From: Manis javanica
Lineage: Eukaryota > Chordata > Mammalia > Pholidota > Manidae
Direction: 5' to 3'
DNA length: 64,000 nucleotides
Assembly (NCBI RefSeq): GCF_040802235.1
Contig: NC_133163.1
Coordinates: 38,460,501-38,524,500 of the forward strand
Shown: positions 23,011 to 35,150 of the stretch, in pieces
Layout: each line of letters opens with the position of its first letter
Position numbering within the stretch: position 1 is the first letter of the stretch
Translations under genes and position numbers: made by a program
The notes under the pieces: model-generated
What the model was told of the DNA's origin: nothing
Database searches by the model: none
What the model saw: the letters and a program-made list of their open reading frames with translations, nothing else

Positions 23011-26000
23011 TTGCCCACGATAGTCCCCACTACATTCTTGTTTTCCTTTCACCTTTTCTAGTTTCCACCTCAGGCCTGACTCGAGCTTCCTACCTGCGGC
23101 TTGGGACCCAAGGGTCCTTGAGACCACAGGTAGTCCCAGCTGGACGGAGCAAAGCATGAAAACAGAGTTGATAGCGGGAGGCCACGTTCAGCCAGGTGCC
23201 AGACATTAATCCTCTAGGGCGCGAGATCGGAAACCCGCTCAGCACCTCCGTGATAGGTTCAGAACTCTCCAATGTGAAAATAGTGCCCAGCACAAAGGAG
23301 GCTCTCGGTAAATATGTTGGTTGGGTGAAGGGGATGGCTATGTGGCTGGAGGCCTGCATGAATAAATAGAGGACTGAATAAAATGGCAAACTAATTGATT
23401 GGACACTGACTGGATGAGCAGTTGATTGACAGATGACCACGAGCCAGATCACAGCCCTACCAGCTGACCAGGACTGGATCCTTGGATAAGGGGATCAATC
23501 TGAATGAGTGAGCTACTAGACCACTTTTGTGCCTCACAAGCAGTTCATGGTTCAGGAGGGCTCTGAGCTGAAGAGATCTGTAAAAGTTATATGCATCTTC
23601 TTGAAGTCCAGAAACCAATTTCTGAGGGACTCTTGGTATATCAGGGGTGGTACATGAGACCCCCCCAGATCCCTTATGTAAAGAATCAAATGGCTCAAAC
23701 AGAGGTCCTACAGCTCCTGGCAGGCTTTTTACTTCTTACAGAACCAACTTATTTGATTCGTTGGGATGCACATTCAACCCAGTCAGTGGGGATCCCAGTG
23801 GGAATTAGCCCAGCCGTGGGCTAGACGCTGAGATGACACCCCAGGGTCTGAGGGAGCTCCCTTTTGACTGTGTGGGCCAAAGAACAACCTAGAACAACAC
23901 AGGAGTCCTTACTGAACAGTCCTCAGAGCCCACATGAGGGAGACGCTGATGCTCTGACTGGGCACCACGTCCAGAGCCAGTACATCTGGAGTGGGACTTG
24001 GTGGCATTGGTTTTTTTGTTGTTTGTTTTTCATATTTGTCTGTTTTTAACACAAGTGATTCTGAAGCACATGTCTATCCCACAGAGAACTGGCTCTTTGG
24101 TCTTTCACAACAGCCCTCTGTGGTAGGTGCAAAAGCAGTAAGACTTGATATGGATTACACAGGGAAAAGGGGGAAAAGATGACCCTGGAGTTTTGAAGCA
24201 ATTTGAAACTCACAAACCAGAGGTTAAGCTGGTTTGGGGGTGAAGATGGTGAGTTGGGTTTGGACCCATTTGAAGGATCAGTAGAACATTTATAAGGCTC
24301 TTTATTCATTCATTGAAGCTACTTTTCTAAGAAAGAGGAAAATGTTAAGTTCAATAAATGGTTTCTGAATGACTGACCTGTTAAGTGGCAGATTTATCAG
24401 CCTGGAGCCAGATGTCAGATGCGAAGGGGCTGAGGAATAAGGAGATATCAAAGAGGTGAAGGCCCCAAATACAGATAATTCTCACAAAAAGTTTCTAAAG
24501 GCAAGGAACAAAAGGGGCTGGAGAGCTTCCAGGGAGAGCAGGATTGAGCTAAGACTAGTTTCTGTTTGGTTTTTTTCATACAGAGAATTTTTTTAGCAGG
24601 AAAGATATTTCAGTCAACATATTCACATATGTAAAAAGAAAAAAAAAAAACCTGTTCAGCCCAAGTCTCCATTCTCTCAGTTGTCAGGAAACTTGATTTT
24701 AGTCAGTTCAGAGTAAACTCTGTCAGTTCAGGTTTTTCTTAGGGAATTTATTTTGCTCTTCCCACTTTTTCTTGGGGTTGCCTCCAAGTTGGAGGACAGG
24801 GTTGGGTAGCATCAGAGATGGTGAGATGTGTGTAACCCTCAGGCCTGTGTCCACACTGTGATGGACCTCTCTCTTCTGTCTGGACTTGGGAGGCCACCAG
24901 ACCTCCTCAGTCATGCGTGGCCTCCAGCCGTCAGTCCATGAGCGCACATCCACAGCTCCGTCCTCTCATCCACACCCAGAGCCACTCCAGGGCTGACTTT
25001 TTCTCCCGGACTTTCCCATTCCTCCTGCAGGAGAGTATGACTATTTGCCCTTGCTCTTCTGAGGAAATGGGGAAATCTATCTGTGAAAGAGGTCTCAGGC
25101 CCTTTTGAGCAAGCCCAACAGCCATTCCTTTCTAATCATTCCCCCATTGTGGTGGTGAAACGGAACTCTGCATGGTTTGCCAACAAACCTTAAATATGAC
25201 ATGAGACAAAGGTCCCCTTAGGTCTCAATTTCCCCAGCCTCTCTGCAAGTTCTATCATCCACCAAGTTCTTGGCAACAGGAGTGGGAGGAGTGGGTATAG
25301 GATGTTTGCAACTACATGTACCTGCACAGGGGGAGCTTAAACAGTAAGAACATATTACCTCATGTAGCAAGGAATCCAAAGGTGGATGGTCCCATGGTGT
25401 GTTTAGCATCTCAGTGATGTCAGTGAGAACTCAGACTTCCCATCTTCCTACTCTGCCATCCGCAGCCTGTCAGCAGCCGTTCCACTGATGACCACAGTAA
25501 GAGCTCGCTCAGCTCAGGATGTCATAGCCTTACCTGACACTCCACAGGTTAGGGGAGAGTATTCCTTCTCATCCCTCTCTTTTTAATCAGGGAAGACAAT
25601 CTTTGTAAAAAGTCCACAAAATCCTCCTCCATCTACTCTAGCCACAATGGGAGCTGGAAAAGCAAGTGTCTGTGATTTTCAGCTTCTGTGACAGGAGGTG
25701 GGTCCTGTTAGCCAGGAAGACAGGTAGAAAGGGCTGATGGGTATACCATCAATGTTTGCCACTGTCTTCTCACACCCCAGTAGAATCACAACTCATTGCT
25801 CCTTTATGATCCCTCCAGTCTCAATGGCTGAGGAAATCCATCTCCTAAGGGGCCAGAAAATTGACTTTAAAAGTGGACCTTATCTTCTGAAAGGCAAAAG
25901 CCAAGAGTTCAGCTCCTTTTGTTCTCTACATAAGATAATGCTGTGGATGCCAGGGTCTAATTAGAGAAGGGGAGACCCACGTGGGAAATGAAATTTCAGG

Positions 26001-26200
26001 AATGAAAAATACGTAAGTCAGTATCAAGCTAGGATTCTCTAGCACAGTACAAGAGGGAAAAAGGAGGCATTGGAAAAGCAAAATCTAAACTACAAAGAGA
26101 GGCAGAAAGAGGTGTTAGATAAGAGTGGCTGACATCACCAGTATAGGCAGAGTTCCACCTTAGAAAGGCCCAAATTCAATCTCAGAAACTTAAGTTGATA
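23011..26200. other. No recognised gene or repeat over 3.2 kb
   Basis: Mixed-composition sequence. A weak MIR/L2-like scrap ('agtgcccagcacaaaggaggctctcggtaaatatg') lies at about 23280-23320. Several open frames of 60-76 codons occur on both strands. None has a recognisable motif, splice context or codon pattern. Confidence 0.4.
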
Positions 26201-26215
26201 AAAAGAAAGTGATGA

Positions 26216-26344
26216 CAGAGAAGACAAGTAGTGATTCTATAGCATCTCACTATGCTGATGGACAGTGACTGTAATGGGGTTTGTGGGGGGGACTTGGTGA
26301 AGTGGGGTACCTAGTAAACATAATGTTCTTCAGAAAAAAAAAAA
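26216..26344 (+). mobile_element. 129-bp L1 3' end with perfect TSD
   Basis: Only the last part of a 3' UTR is present ('agtgattctatagcatctcactatgctgatggacagtgactg'), matching the ends of the L1s at 7760-7870 and 57600-57710, followed by poly(A). AAAAGAAAGTGATGA flanks it at 26201-26215 and 26345-26359 without mismatch. The severe 5' truncation and the perfect duplication indicate a fairly recent insertion. Confidence 0.9.
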
Positions 26345-26359
26345 AAAAGAAAGTGATGA

Positions 26360-28032
26360 TGCCAAAGGATTTTGTGGTTGGAAGAGGGAGATTGAGGGAG
26401 TTCCCAGGTTCTCTGTGCTGTGTGGTCCCCAGGTTCTCTGTGACATAGAACATTTGCTTAGTTGCCAAGGAGGAAGGGAGCAAAGATGAGGTTGAGGGCT
26501 TGCAAGACTAGCAAAGGTTTTAAGCTGCCTCCATTAGGAAGGTGAGAGGAATCTAACGGATGAATAGAAGAGAAGGACTTCGAGCCCGCAGTGAGGCCCT
26601 TGGGTGCACAGGAGGCAAGGCGGCCATTTGGAAGCTTTCCCCAACATCGCTGGGAAAAGCAGGGGGACTTGAAGGCCAAAACAGGGAGGAGTTCTAGGTT
26701 ACTTGATCCCTCAGTAGCCAGCCACAGGGGTGTTGGAGGACAAAGTGAAGCCACAACAAGAGTCAGGTGGTACTGGAGAATATAGAGGGCCCCAGGGATC
26801 TGGCAAATTGTTGGCGTCTAGGCCTGTATTTACATAAAGGGGGTGGGGACAGAGAAAGGACAGGACCCAGAAACTGCTTACCAAGTGTTTTAGCTAAGGT
26901 AATTTATGATGATTGCAGGCCCCTTCTGACTCATTATTTGCCGTAACTGAGATTCAAATGTCACCACCCACGTTGCTTGAGTCTATTTCCAGAATAAGAC
27001 AGGACAAGTACTTCTTAGACACACTGTGTGGAAACTACCATATAGGCTCTCTGACCCTTGGTTGATGACCACATCCTGTTGTTGTTATTAACTCTGGCCA
27101 TAAACCAGAAATGGACACAGAGAAAGGTGAGAGGCTGCATCACCAGAGACCATTTTGAGTTGAAATAACTATTGCTTTCTTTGTTAGAGTAGATGAAAAT
27201 AAAAAAATTAATTTAACTGTGATTAGCACATGTAGCTTATGAGCTAATGAACATTTTATCTGACAAGAGAGGTTTTTATTGTTCTGTGGAAAACTTGCTT
27301 CTCATTTTCATTCAGTCTCTCATCAGAACATTCAAATATGACATAGATTATGGTAAGAAACAAATAAACCTTTTAAAAAATAGCCAGTAGGTAATAAATA
27401 GCATCATGTTCTAATTTAACCCTTGCACGTCACACGAGGAATGGGCAGAAGAAGTAAGACAGAACTAGTTAGGTGGAAGTCTAGTCTGGAAAGTGGAAGA
27501 AAAGGCCTGGATCATGGCCCTGCAGTTTGGTGCTTAAAATTCCAGCACTCACTGGGAAGATTCAATGGCTTAAAATCAGAAAACCATGGCGTTTATTGTT
27601 GCCTGTTTTCCACTGCAGGTTGCGTCTTAGTTGATCCATGCATGATGCAAGTAAATGTTTAAGGAATCTGTAAAGTATGAATTTTGAAGTAAGGAAAAAT
27701 AACCAGTCCCAGGAAAAAGTAAGAGAATCTGGACACAAGCCAGACAAATAGGTCAAAAATCATTTGCTGTGTTGTTCAAAATTCTTTATGAACACAGCAT
27801 TAATTTCTTTTGAAAGTTATTGCTTTTTGAAAGTACTTTTCAGCAGTCATTAAGAAAAAGTTAAAAAGTATGCAATCACCTCATTTCAGAAAGTAATACA
27901 GTTACAGAAATAGTACTAAAAAAATCTCAAGCAACACATACTCACCCTGGGGTCAAGTATGTCTGGAGGAGGGAGAGTGCATGGGCCAAGGAAAGCATCC
28001 TAATGGTTTTCTACATTGGCCAAAGGTAAGCC
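26360..28032. other. No recognised feature
   Basis: No convincing repeat, exon or RNA gene. The open frames at 26458-26754 (minus) and 27423-27662 (plus) show no motif and lack flanking splice or start context. Confidence 0.35.
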
Positions 28033-28228
28033 TAGGCCTGCGTTCACCAACTATGGGCCTCAGACCACCTGGCCCAGAACCACCTGCAGAACTTGTTAAA
28101 AAGGAAGATTCTCAGACCCCAGACAGCATTTACTGGATCAGAAGCTGTAGAAATGAGACCCTAGATCTGTAGTTAACTGACCACGCCAGGTGTTTCCAGT
28201 ATAACCTAAAACTGGAGAACTTCTGACC
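28033..28228. mobile_element. hAT/MER-type DNA transposon fossil
   Basis: The run 'accacctgcagaacttgttaaaa', then 'agattctcagacccc' and 'tactggatcagaa', ending near 'ctggagaacttctg', follows the layout of MER-class hAT relics with 'cacctggagggcttgttaaaa' interiors. The ends are degraded and the family name is uncertain. Confidence 0.5.
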
Positions 28229-29011
28229 CAAAAAACAGCAGGTTAATAAAACCACCTGGAGATCGGGAATTTCAGTCCTGGAGTCCCTTCTTTAGTCTTC
28301 TCCATCTAACAATGGAAACTGAAAGTATTGATAAGCTGCTAAATACTGAGAATTCTATCACTAGAAAGCAAATTCAGTGTTAACAAACATTTTCACTAAA
28401 TGGCTCTTACTTACATCTAATTAAAGACATCCATTTAAAAGTTAAAGTCCATTCTTTTTCCATTCCTCACAGAGACCTAGTCACAATTCTCAATCATTAA
28501 TTTCTCATATGGTAATAAAAAGCTCCAAGAGTTATGGGATCACATAGCTGCTTTTTTGCTCCAGGCTAAGTAACTTCAATACTTTGTCAAATGCTTGTTT
28601 GTTTTAGCTGAAATAATAAGATATGATTTTTCAAAGCTGTGTTTTATTTAAGGAGTAAACTGTTGGACAAGGAGGGTTTATGGTCACCAGGAAATAAAAC
28701 ATTTCACTTTACCTGTGTTTAATTTTTTTTTCCATTTGATACAAAAGAACAGAGCTGGGTAACTATAAGGGGAAATGTAAATTTTAAAGCATTGATCTGC
28801 AATTTATGGGTTTAGTAAATCATTTCTTGTATTATTCTCCTTAGTTTTATTTTCTAACCCTTTAAACATCTTGATCTCTCAACCTTGTGCTCCGCTCACT
28901 GAGCCATTCTGTCTGTTCCCAGGCAAACTTCAGCACAGAAAATTCCACTTTCCATCCGCCCTGCATCACTTCCAACTTAATCTGCAACCCACCTCTAAAA
29001 TTTGCCCTCTA
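28229..29011. other. No recognised feature
   Basis: AT-rich sequence without a recognisable repeat or exon. Confidence 0.35.
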
Positions 29012-29369
29012 TCTTAATCCATTTGGCTGCTGTAACAAAAATACCATAAACTAAGTGGCTTAAACAAACATTTATTTCTTACAGTTCTGGAGAACATAAA
29101 ATCCAAGATCAAGGCACCAGGCACTTGGTGTCTGGTGAGACTCTGCTTTCCAGTTCAGAGAGGGTCATTTTATGGCTGCGTTCTCACAGGTGGGAGGGGC
29201 AAGGGAGCCCTCTGGGGTCCCTTTTATACAGGCACTAATTCCATTCATAAGGACTCCACACTCATGATCTAATCACCTCCCAAAGGCCCCACTTCCTGCA
29301 CCATCACACTGAGGATCAGGTTTCAATAGATGAATTTGGGGGGGACATGACATTCAATCTATATAGCAC
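29012..29369 (-). mobile_element. MaLR-type (ERVL) solitary LTR
   Basis: On the plus strand it reads 'tttggctgctgtaacaaaaatacc', 'gtggcttaaacaaacatttatttcttacagttctggag', 'gggaggggcaagggagccctctggggtcccttttata', 'catgatctaatcacctcccaaaggccccac' and 'gaatttgggggggacatgacattcaatctatatagca'. This is the complete order of an inverted MST/MLT1-type LTR. It is related to 4483-4850 but better preserved. Confidence 0.8.
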
Positions 29370-29699
29370 CCTCAATAAAAGCAGTAACCTCCTAATGGCC
29401 AAACCTGAAAGGTAATTCTCAGTCTTTATCATATCATACTGCTGCATATGACACTACTTATCACTTGAGATTCTATTCCCTTGGCTTCTGCAACACTTCA
29501 TTTTCCTAAATTTTCTCCTACATTTCACATCATTATCAGTAGTTCTTTCCCAAGGCTCCTCTCCTCTGCAGATTGCACTTGGATTTGGTGCTGCATCCTC
29601 AGTTCGTCCCATCTGACTCACTGCCTTGGTGTCCTATCATCTGCCATGGTCTCAGTGGCCAAGTCTTTGTAATACTCATGCACTCTCCCAAGATTCAGA

Positions 29700-29857
29700 C
29701 TCATGTGGGGGTTAAAGTGTAGGTTCCACAGCCAGAGGATATGGGTGCAGTAACGGCTTCATCCCTCATGAGCTCTTGAGATCTTGGGCAAGTTACTTAC
29801 CATGTTTGTACCTTTGTACCCTCTTCTGTAAAATGATGATAAATTAATACCTCCTGG
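29700..29857 (+). mobile_element. MIR SINE
   Basis: The core landmarks are present in order: 'gttaaagtgtaggttccacagccagaggatatgggtgcag', 'gatcttgggcaagttactta' and 'cctcttctgtaaaatgatgataa'. MIR is a tRNA-derived SINE shared by all placental mammals. It directly abuts HAL1-like sequence at 29858. Confidence 0.75.
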
Positions 29858-30480
29858 GATTTCCATTTCTGGCAATATGACAAATCAGATTATTTTCAAA
29901 AGGTATTCTCATTCTTCCTGGGTAAATCACTACAAAATCATTTTAATGAATCCTTGTACTCACTAGAAAGTAAGGAAAATTGCAAGGGTAAAAAGAAAAC
30001 AATGAACTGAAACTAGAGCAGGAGGCTATAAGTCCTAAGGGTGAAACAGAGTTGACATGGGAAGTCCTGCCAACAAGAGAGCAAACTTGGAGCCTAACAT
30101 GAACCACCAAAGACTTTAGAGGATCCAGAACAGTAGTGTGCCTGGATCATAGCAGTAGCAAACATAAGTCCTCTTTGAAGGAAAGCATCCCAAAGTAGGC
30201 CAGTGGAATTCCCACATGTGAGATTCAAGAAAATATCAGTGTCAAATAAAAACCACCATGAGTGAAATGAAGCAGAAATTACAAATTATTGAGTTGTTGA
30301 ACTATAGATATTGAAATTATCAGATAGAATGTAAAATAATTGCTTGAAATATTTAATGAAAGGTGAACTTAAAAAATTGATCAAAGAACAAGAGTATCAA
30401 AAGTATCTAGGCAGATATAAAAAAATCTGAAAAATGAAAAAAACAAGTAGAAATTAAAAACTGAATGGATAGAACCATGG
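29858..30480 (+). mobile_element. HAL1-like LINE, 5' portion
   Basis: It opens with 'ggatttccatttctggcaatatgac', the same start as at 2437. UTR-like sequence follows, then a decayed ORF1 beginning ('ttattgagttgttgaactatagatattgaaattatcagatag', about 30280-30325). It fades at about 30480, before the RNA-binding core. No frame is intact. Confidence 0.5.
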
Positions 30481-31320
30481 CCTGGCTTGGACTTAGTTCC
30501 TCTTGGTGCCACAAATTCCAACCTAGAGAGGGTTATCTGGAAGCCCACACCTGCCTTGTTTTATTTCATATAGTCAACCAGACTGTATAAATTGCTAGAG
30601 GTACTCTCCTAATTTTATCAAAGTTGGTATCAGAAAAAGTATGTAAATCCACCAAAAGACAGAGATTTCTGACTGTACAGACTTAATTATGATCATATAA
30701 CATTTTCCCCCCACTTCTACATTTTTCATTTCCTTCTCTGAAGCAATGAGTACCAGTTAGAGACCCAGAACCATTATAAGGAGATACAGTCCCTAAGTCT
30801 GTAGAGTGTAGTTTTGTAAATGAATTGCATTTGTAAATATAAGGGATTTTCAGAAAGAAGGCTAATAGTTATTTACTGGAGCAATATGTATGTGGGTAAT
30901 TTTGTTTGTAATTAGTATTTGTTAGGTGTCAGTAGTAACAGTAAAGAAAATAAGCTGTATCTTTCAAATTGTTAATTAATCTTTAATTGTAAACAGAATG
31001 ACTTTCCAGACATTTAGTCTCTAAATAAAGGACAGGGTATTTCATTTTTTAAGTACAATAGTAAGAATTTGTGCCTGGAAAAATTTATAGGCAACTAGTT
31101 GATGTTTACAGAGAGAATAACTTCAGCTAATCAAGTGTAATAACATGGTGTGTGAAGTTGGCAAGAGGGGCAATCTACCAATTATGCTCCAAGAAACTAA
31201 GAAATAAATCAACCATTAAAACATTAAACAAAGGCAGAAGAGTTAACAATTTGTGAGACTTCAGAAAAATTCATTTCATTTAAATTATACACTAACAAGT
31301 TCAACACATCTTGTGGGTGC
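30481..31320. other. No recognised feature
   Basis: AT-rich unique-looking sequence. Nothing supported. Confidence 0.35.
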
Positions 31321-32495
31321 TTTTTAATTATTTTTTAAATTGAAGTATCATTGATATACAATCTTATGATGGTTTCACATGCATATCACAGTGGTTCACC
31401 CAAATTATCAAACCCTCACCCCCTCTGTTGCAGTCACTCTATCAACATAGTTAAGATGTTATGTCATTACTTGTCTTCTCCGTGCTGTACTGCCTTTTCC
31501 ATGACCTACCTATATTGTGAGTGCTAATTATAGTGCTCCTTAGTCCCCTTCTCCCTCCCCAACCCCTCCCCTTCGGTAACCACTAGTCTCTTCTTACTGT
31601 CCATGAGTCTCCTGCTTCTTTTGTTCCTTCTGTTTTGCTTTGTTTTTATACTCCACAAATGAGTGAAATCATTCAGTATTTATTTGTCTTTCCCTGCTTT
31701 ATTTCACTGAGCATAAAACCCTCTAGATCCACCCATGTTGTTACAAATGGCAGGATTTCTTTTCTTTTTATGGCTAAATAATACCACATTGTGTGTGTGT
31801 GTGTATATATACATCTTCTTTATCCATTCATCTACTGGTGGATACTTAGGTTGCTTCCATATCTTGGCCATTGTAAATACTGCTGCGATAAACACAGGGG
31901 TGCATATGTCTTTTCAAATCAGGATCTGGTTTTCTTCAGGCAAATTCCTAGGAATGGAATTCCTGGGTCAAATGGTATTTCTAGTTTTAGTTTGAGGAAC
32001 TTCCATATTGCTTTCTAGGTGGTTTAACCAATTTACAATCCAGTCAACACTGTAGGAGGGTTCCCTTTTCTCCACATCTTCACCACCATTTGTTTCTTGT
32101 CTTTTGGATGGTCGCCATTCTACCTGATGTGAGGTGGTATCTCACTGCAGTTTTAATTTGCATTTCCCTGATGATTAGCAGTGTGGAGCATCTTTTCATG
32201 TGCCTGTTGGCCATCCATATTTCTTCTTTGAAGAAATGTCTTTTCAGATCATCTGTCCATTTTTTAATCAGGTTATTTATTTTTTGGGTGTTGAGGCATA
32301 TGAGTCCTTTATATATTTTGGATGTTAACCTCGTATCAGATAAATCATTAACGAATATATTCTCTCATACTGTAGGAAGCCTTTTTGTTCTGCTGATGGC
32401 ATGCTGTGTGCTGTATGTGTGCTGTATTGCGGAGTATAAATGTTCTGTGCTGTACAGGAGCTTTTTAGTTTGATGTAGTCCTGGTGCTGACTTTT
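31321..32495 (-). mobile_element. 5'-truncated L1 on the minus strand
   Basis: The tail appears as T-rich sequence at 31321-31340, followed inward by 3' UTR ('gaagtatcattgatatacaatcttatg' on the plus strand). A (TG)n/(TA)n microsatellite lies at about 31790-31812. The ORF2 C-terminus on the minus strand is readable: FIAAVFTMAKIWKQPKYPPV (31704-31895) and the inverted Cys-rich region near 32050-32090. The 5' truncation point is at about 32495, before the RT domain. The 3' UTR differs from those of the plus-strand L1s and looks like another, older subfamily. No convincing TSD beyond a shared GGTGCT. Confidence 0.85.
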
Positions 32496-33939
32496 CTAAA
32501 AATAGTTAGTTGAAGTTAACATATAGCCCAATTAATTAAGTACTGTGGTAGTAAAGTATTTGAAACAGCCTATAAATAATGTAATTATATGAAGACTTTT
32601 TCATTTTTATTTATCTTAAAAATAAGACTCCTATTTATCTTATTTATCTTAAAAATAAAGTCTCTTTCCAAAGTGTTTGTAGGAAGACTGGTGCATATAA
32701 AAATATTATCCTCAAAGCATAATCTGTAATAAGCCGGATGATCAGATGATCAGGCTTTTTAGCTTGCAACCAAAAGCAAGTTAGTAACATAATCTGAGTA
32801 TTCTGTAGTGCTTAGCATTTTGGGAAAATTAACTTCTTTGAAAAATCAGGATTTTTAATATTTTAGAAGTACACCAACTTCTTTGAAGTCATTAGGTTAG
32901 TACTGTTACCTGTGGAGTTGCTACTATTCATCCCTGAGATCATGTCTTGAGGATGACAAGAATGAAGCTGACAGACATGAGTACAGAGCAACCAGCAAAG
33001 CTTTTAACGAATGAAAGAGGGCAAGGAAAAAGGTTCCCGCTGAGTGGGAGGGGTTCCAAGGGTGGATGCTGTTAGGGCTGCGGTGTCTAGAGGTTCATGA
33101 GCACAAAAAGGGAGAAATTCACATGATTGGCTAAGGCTGTTGCTAGCGTCGGACTGGGATCAGAAGACTCACTTGTTTCTCAGGCTGAATTTTCCAGGGG
33201 GCGTTTGTTTACTGTGAAGCCTTGACCCTAGTTCCCTCGTGACTGCACCTTACCAGGGCCTTGAGCTCTATCTGCCTGCATCCCACAAACACCTGCCTCA
33301 GTATGACACTAAGTTGTAATCACATATCACTTGGGTGACCTAAATGACTTAATAAACTCCTGAAGAATACTAAGTAGAATCTTGGTAACCTAGGAGACAC
33401 TCTGGGCACAGATCCACTGGAGAAGGTTCAGGAACTTCTGGATAAATAAGAGGCTACCCTCTCATTCCTCTCTGTGATAAAAATCTGTAAGGGATGCAAC
33501 CCTTGAAAGACGGAGAGATCCATATTTGTACAACTTCACTCTGAGTGCACATTCCTGTCCATGGAACAGGAAAGGCAGAATTCGGGCAGAAAGCCTTAGT
33601 CCTACCTAAGCAGTCAGAGATGGAGTTTGGGCTATCATGGTGCTTAGGTGTCGAGACAGGAAATTCTTGAAAGGAACAATTATAGAGAGGGCAACACTAA
33701 AATGCAAGCCTAAGATCTGTGGCCTCAGATCTTAGGCTGCAAGCAGAGCAAGAACTCCAATGATTCAAGGGCAAATAAACCACTGGAGAGCTGAAAATGG
33801 TTAGCAGGTGTTTCAGCAGCTGCTCACTCAGGGGTCTCCTGAGTTCAGAGTTCAAGCCCCACCAGGATAGAGTGATGTGGCACTTTAGGCTGTGAAAATT
33901 TCAGAAGGGCTGCACCTTAGAAATAAGTCACATGCCAGG
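32496..33939. other. Unassigned sequence with a short local duplication and a perfect hairpin
   Basis: At about 32605-32665 a segment containing TTTATCTTAAAAATAA is duplicated in tandem. At 33708-33737 a 12-bp perfect inverted repeat is separated by six bases. No exon or family could be assigned. The sequence around 33150-33300 has moderate GC and could be an old LTR fragment, but this is unproven. Confidence 0.35.
33708..33737. repeat. Perfect 12-bp inverted repeat with 6-nt loop
   Basis: GCCTAAGATCTG (33708-33719), loop TGGCCT, then CAGATCTTAGGC (33726-33737). The arms pair without mismatch. No T-run, RNA-gene motif or transposon end is visible next to it. Confidence 0.6.
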
Positions 33940-35150
33940 ATTAAGATATTAGCCCTAAAGCTAAAGACAAAAGACAATTAGGTCCACCCTAACAAAGTCT
34001 ACAACCAAACCTTTACAAGTTTAAGATGTCAGTAATTTAACTGCTTTCTAGAACAAAATCAACCCTTTAGAGGCAGATAACAGAATCCAGAATCTCTAAC
34101 ATGTATCATCATATAATAAAAAATTACTAGAAGAGAAAGAAGTAGGAAAATGTTACCCAGCCAACATAAAAAAATCAGCCAATAGAAACACATGCACTGA
34201 TGACGCCAATGTTGGAACTAGCAAAAACTTCAAAATAACTAGGTTAAGTATACTAAATTATCTGTAATAAAAGACAGATATAATAGTAAAGAAATGGAGA
34301 ATTTCAGAGGAGATATGAAAACTATATAAAAGAACCAAGGGAATATCCCTAAAATTGAAAAATTCAACAAAAAATTTTAAAGTTATTGGTTGAGATTAAC
34401 AGCAGATTGAACATATGAGACGAAAGGATTTGTGAACTTGAAAACAAGTTAAAAGGAATCATCTACTCTTCAGCCTGGAGAGAAAAATTACTGGGGGGAA
34501 AAAGCCACAGTGACCTGTGGGACAGTATCAAGAAGTCAACACACATGTAATTGGAGTCCTAGAAAGAGAAACGTGCAGAAAAACACATACAATATGCTGA
34601 GAAAACAAACCATAATAGGCACATAATATCAAACAGCTAAAAACTAAAAAATAAAGAAAAAATCTTAAAAGCAGCAAGAAAAAGGTACATCATATACAAG
34701 GGAACAACAGTAAGAATGAAAACTCACCAGAAACAATGAAGGCTGAAGACAATGGAACAATCTTTAGAGTGCTGAACAAAAGCTGTCAACCTAGAATTCT
34801 AAATCCAGCAAATACATCTTTCAAAATGACGATGAAATAAAAACCTTTTCAGAAAAACAATAGCTGATAGAATTTTTCTCTGACACAACTGAGCCACAAA
34901 TTAGTATTAAAAGCTCTTGAGACTGAGGGAAAATTATCCCAAATGTAAGCATCGACTTGCATGAAAGAAGAGCACCATAAAAAGATTCAAATGTGGCCAA
35001 ATGTAATACATTTTTTATTTTCTTTCTTGTTTAAAACAGGAATAAAAATATATAATGAGGTTTATAACATAGAAGTAAAATATGTAACAATATCACAAAA
35101 GACAGAAGGGGCTTTAAATGGAATTATATTAAGTGAAGGGCATATATCCC
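33940..35150 (+). mobile_element. HAL1-like LINE remnant (ORF1 region)
   Basis: This is ORF1-type sequence of an old LINE on the plus strand: '...gatgacgccaatgttggaactagcaaaaac' (about 34200-34230), 'aagaaaaaatcttaaaagcagc' (about 34655-34676) encoding a degraded K-ILKAA core, 'gaaaactcaccagaaacaatgaaggc' (about 34718-34745) and 'aacctagaattctaaatccagc' (about 34788-34810, the RILNPA motif). No ORF2 follows. The 3' part after about 34950 is T-rich and ambiguous. The 5' boundary is approximate. It is heavily mutated. Confidence 0.55.
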
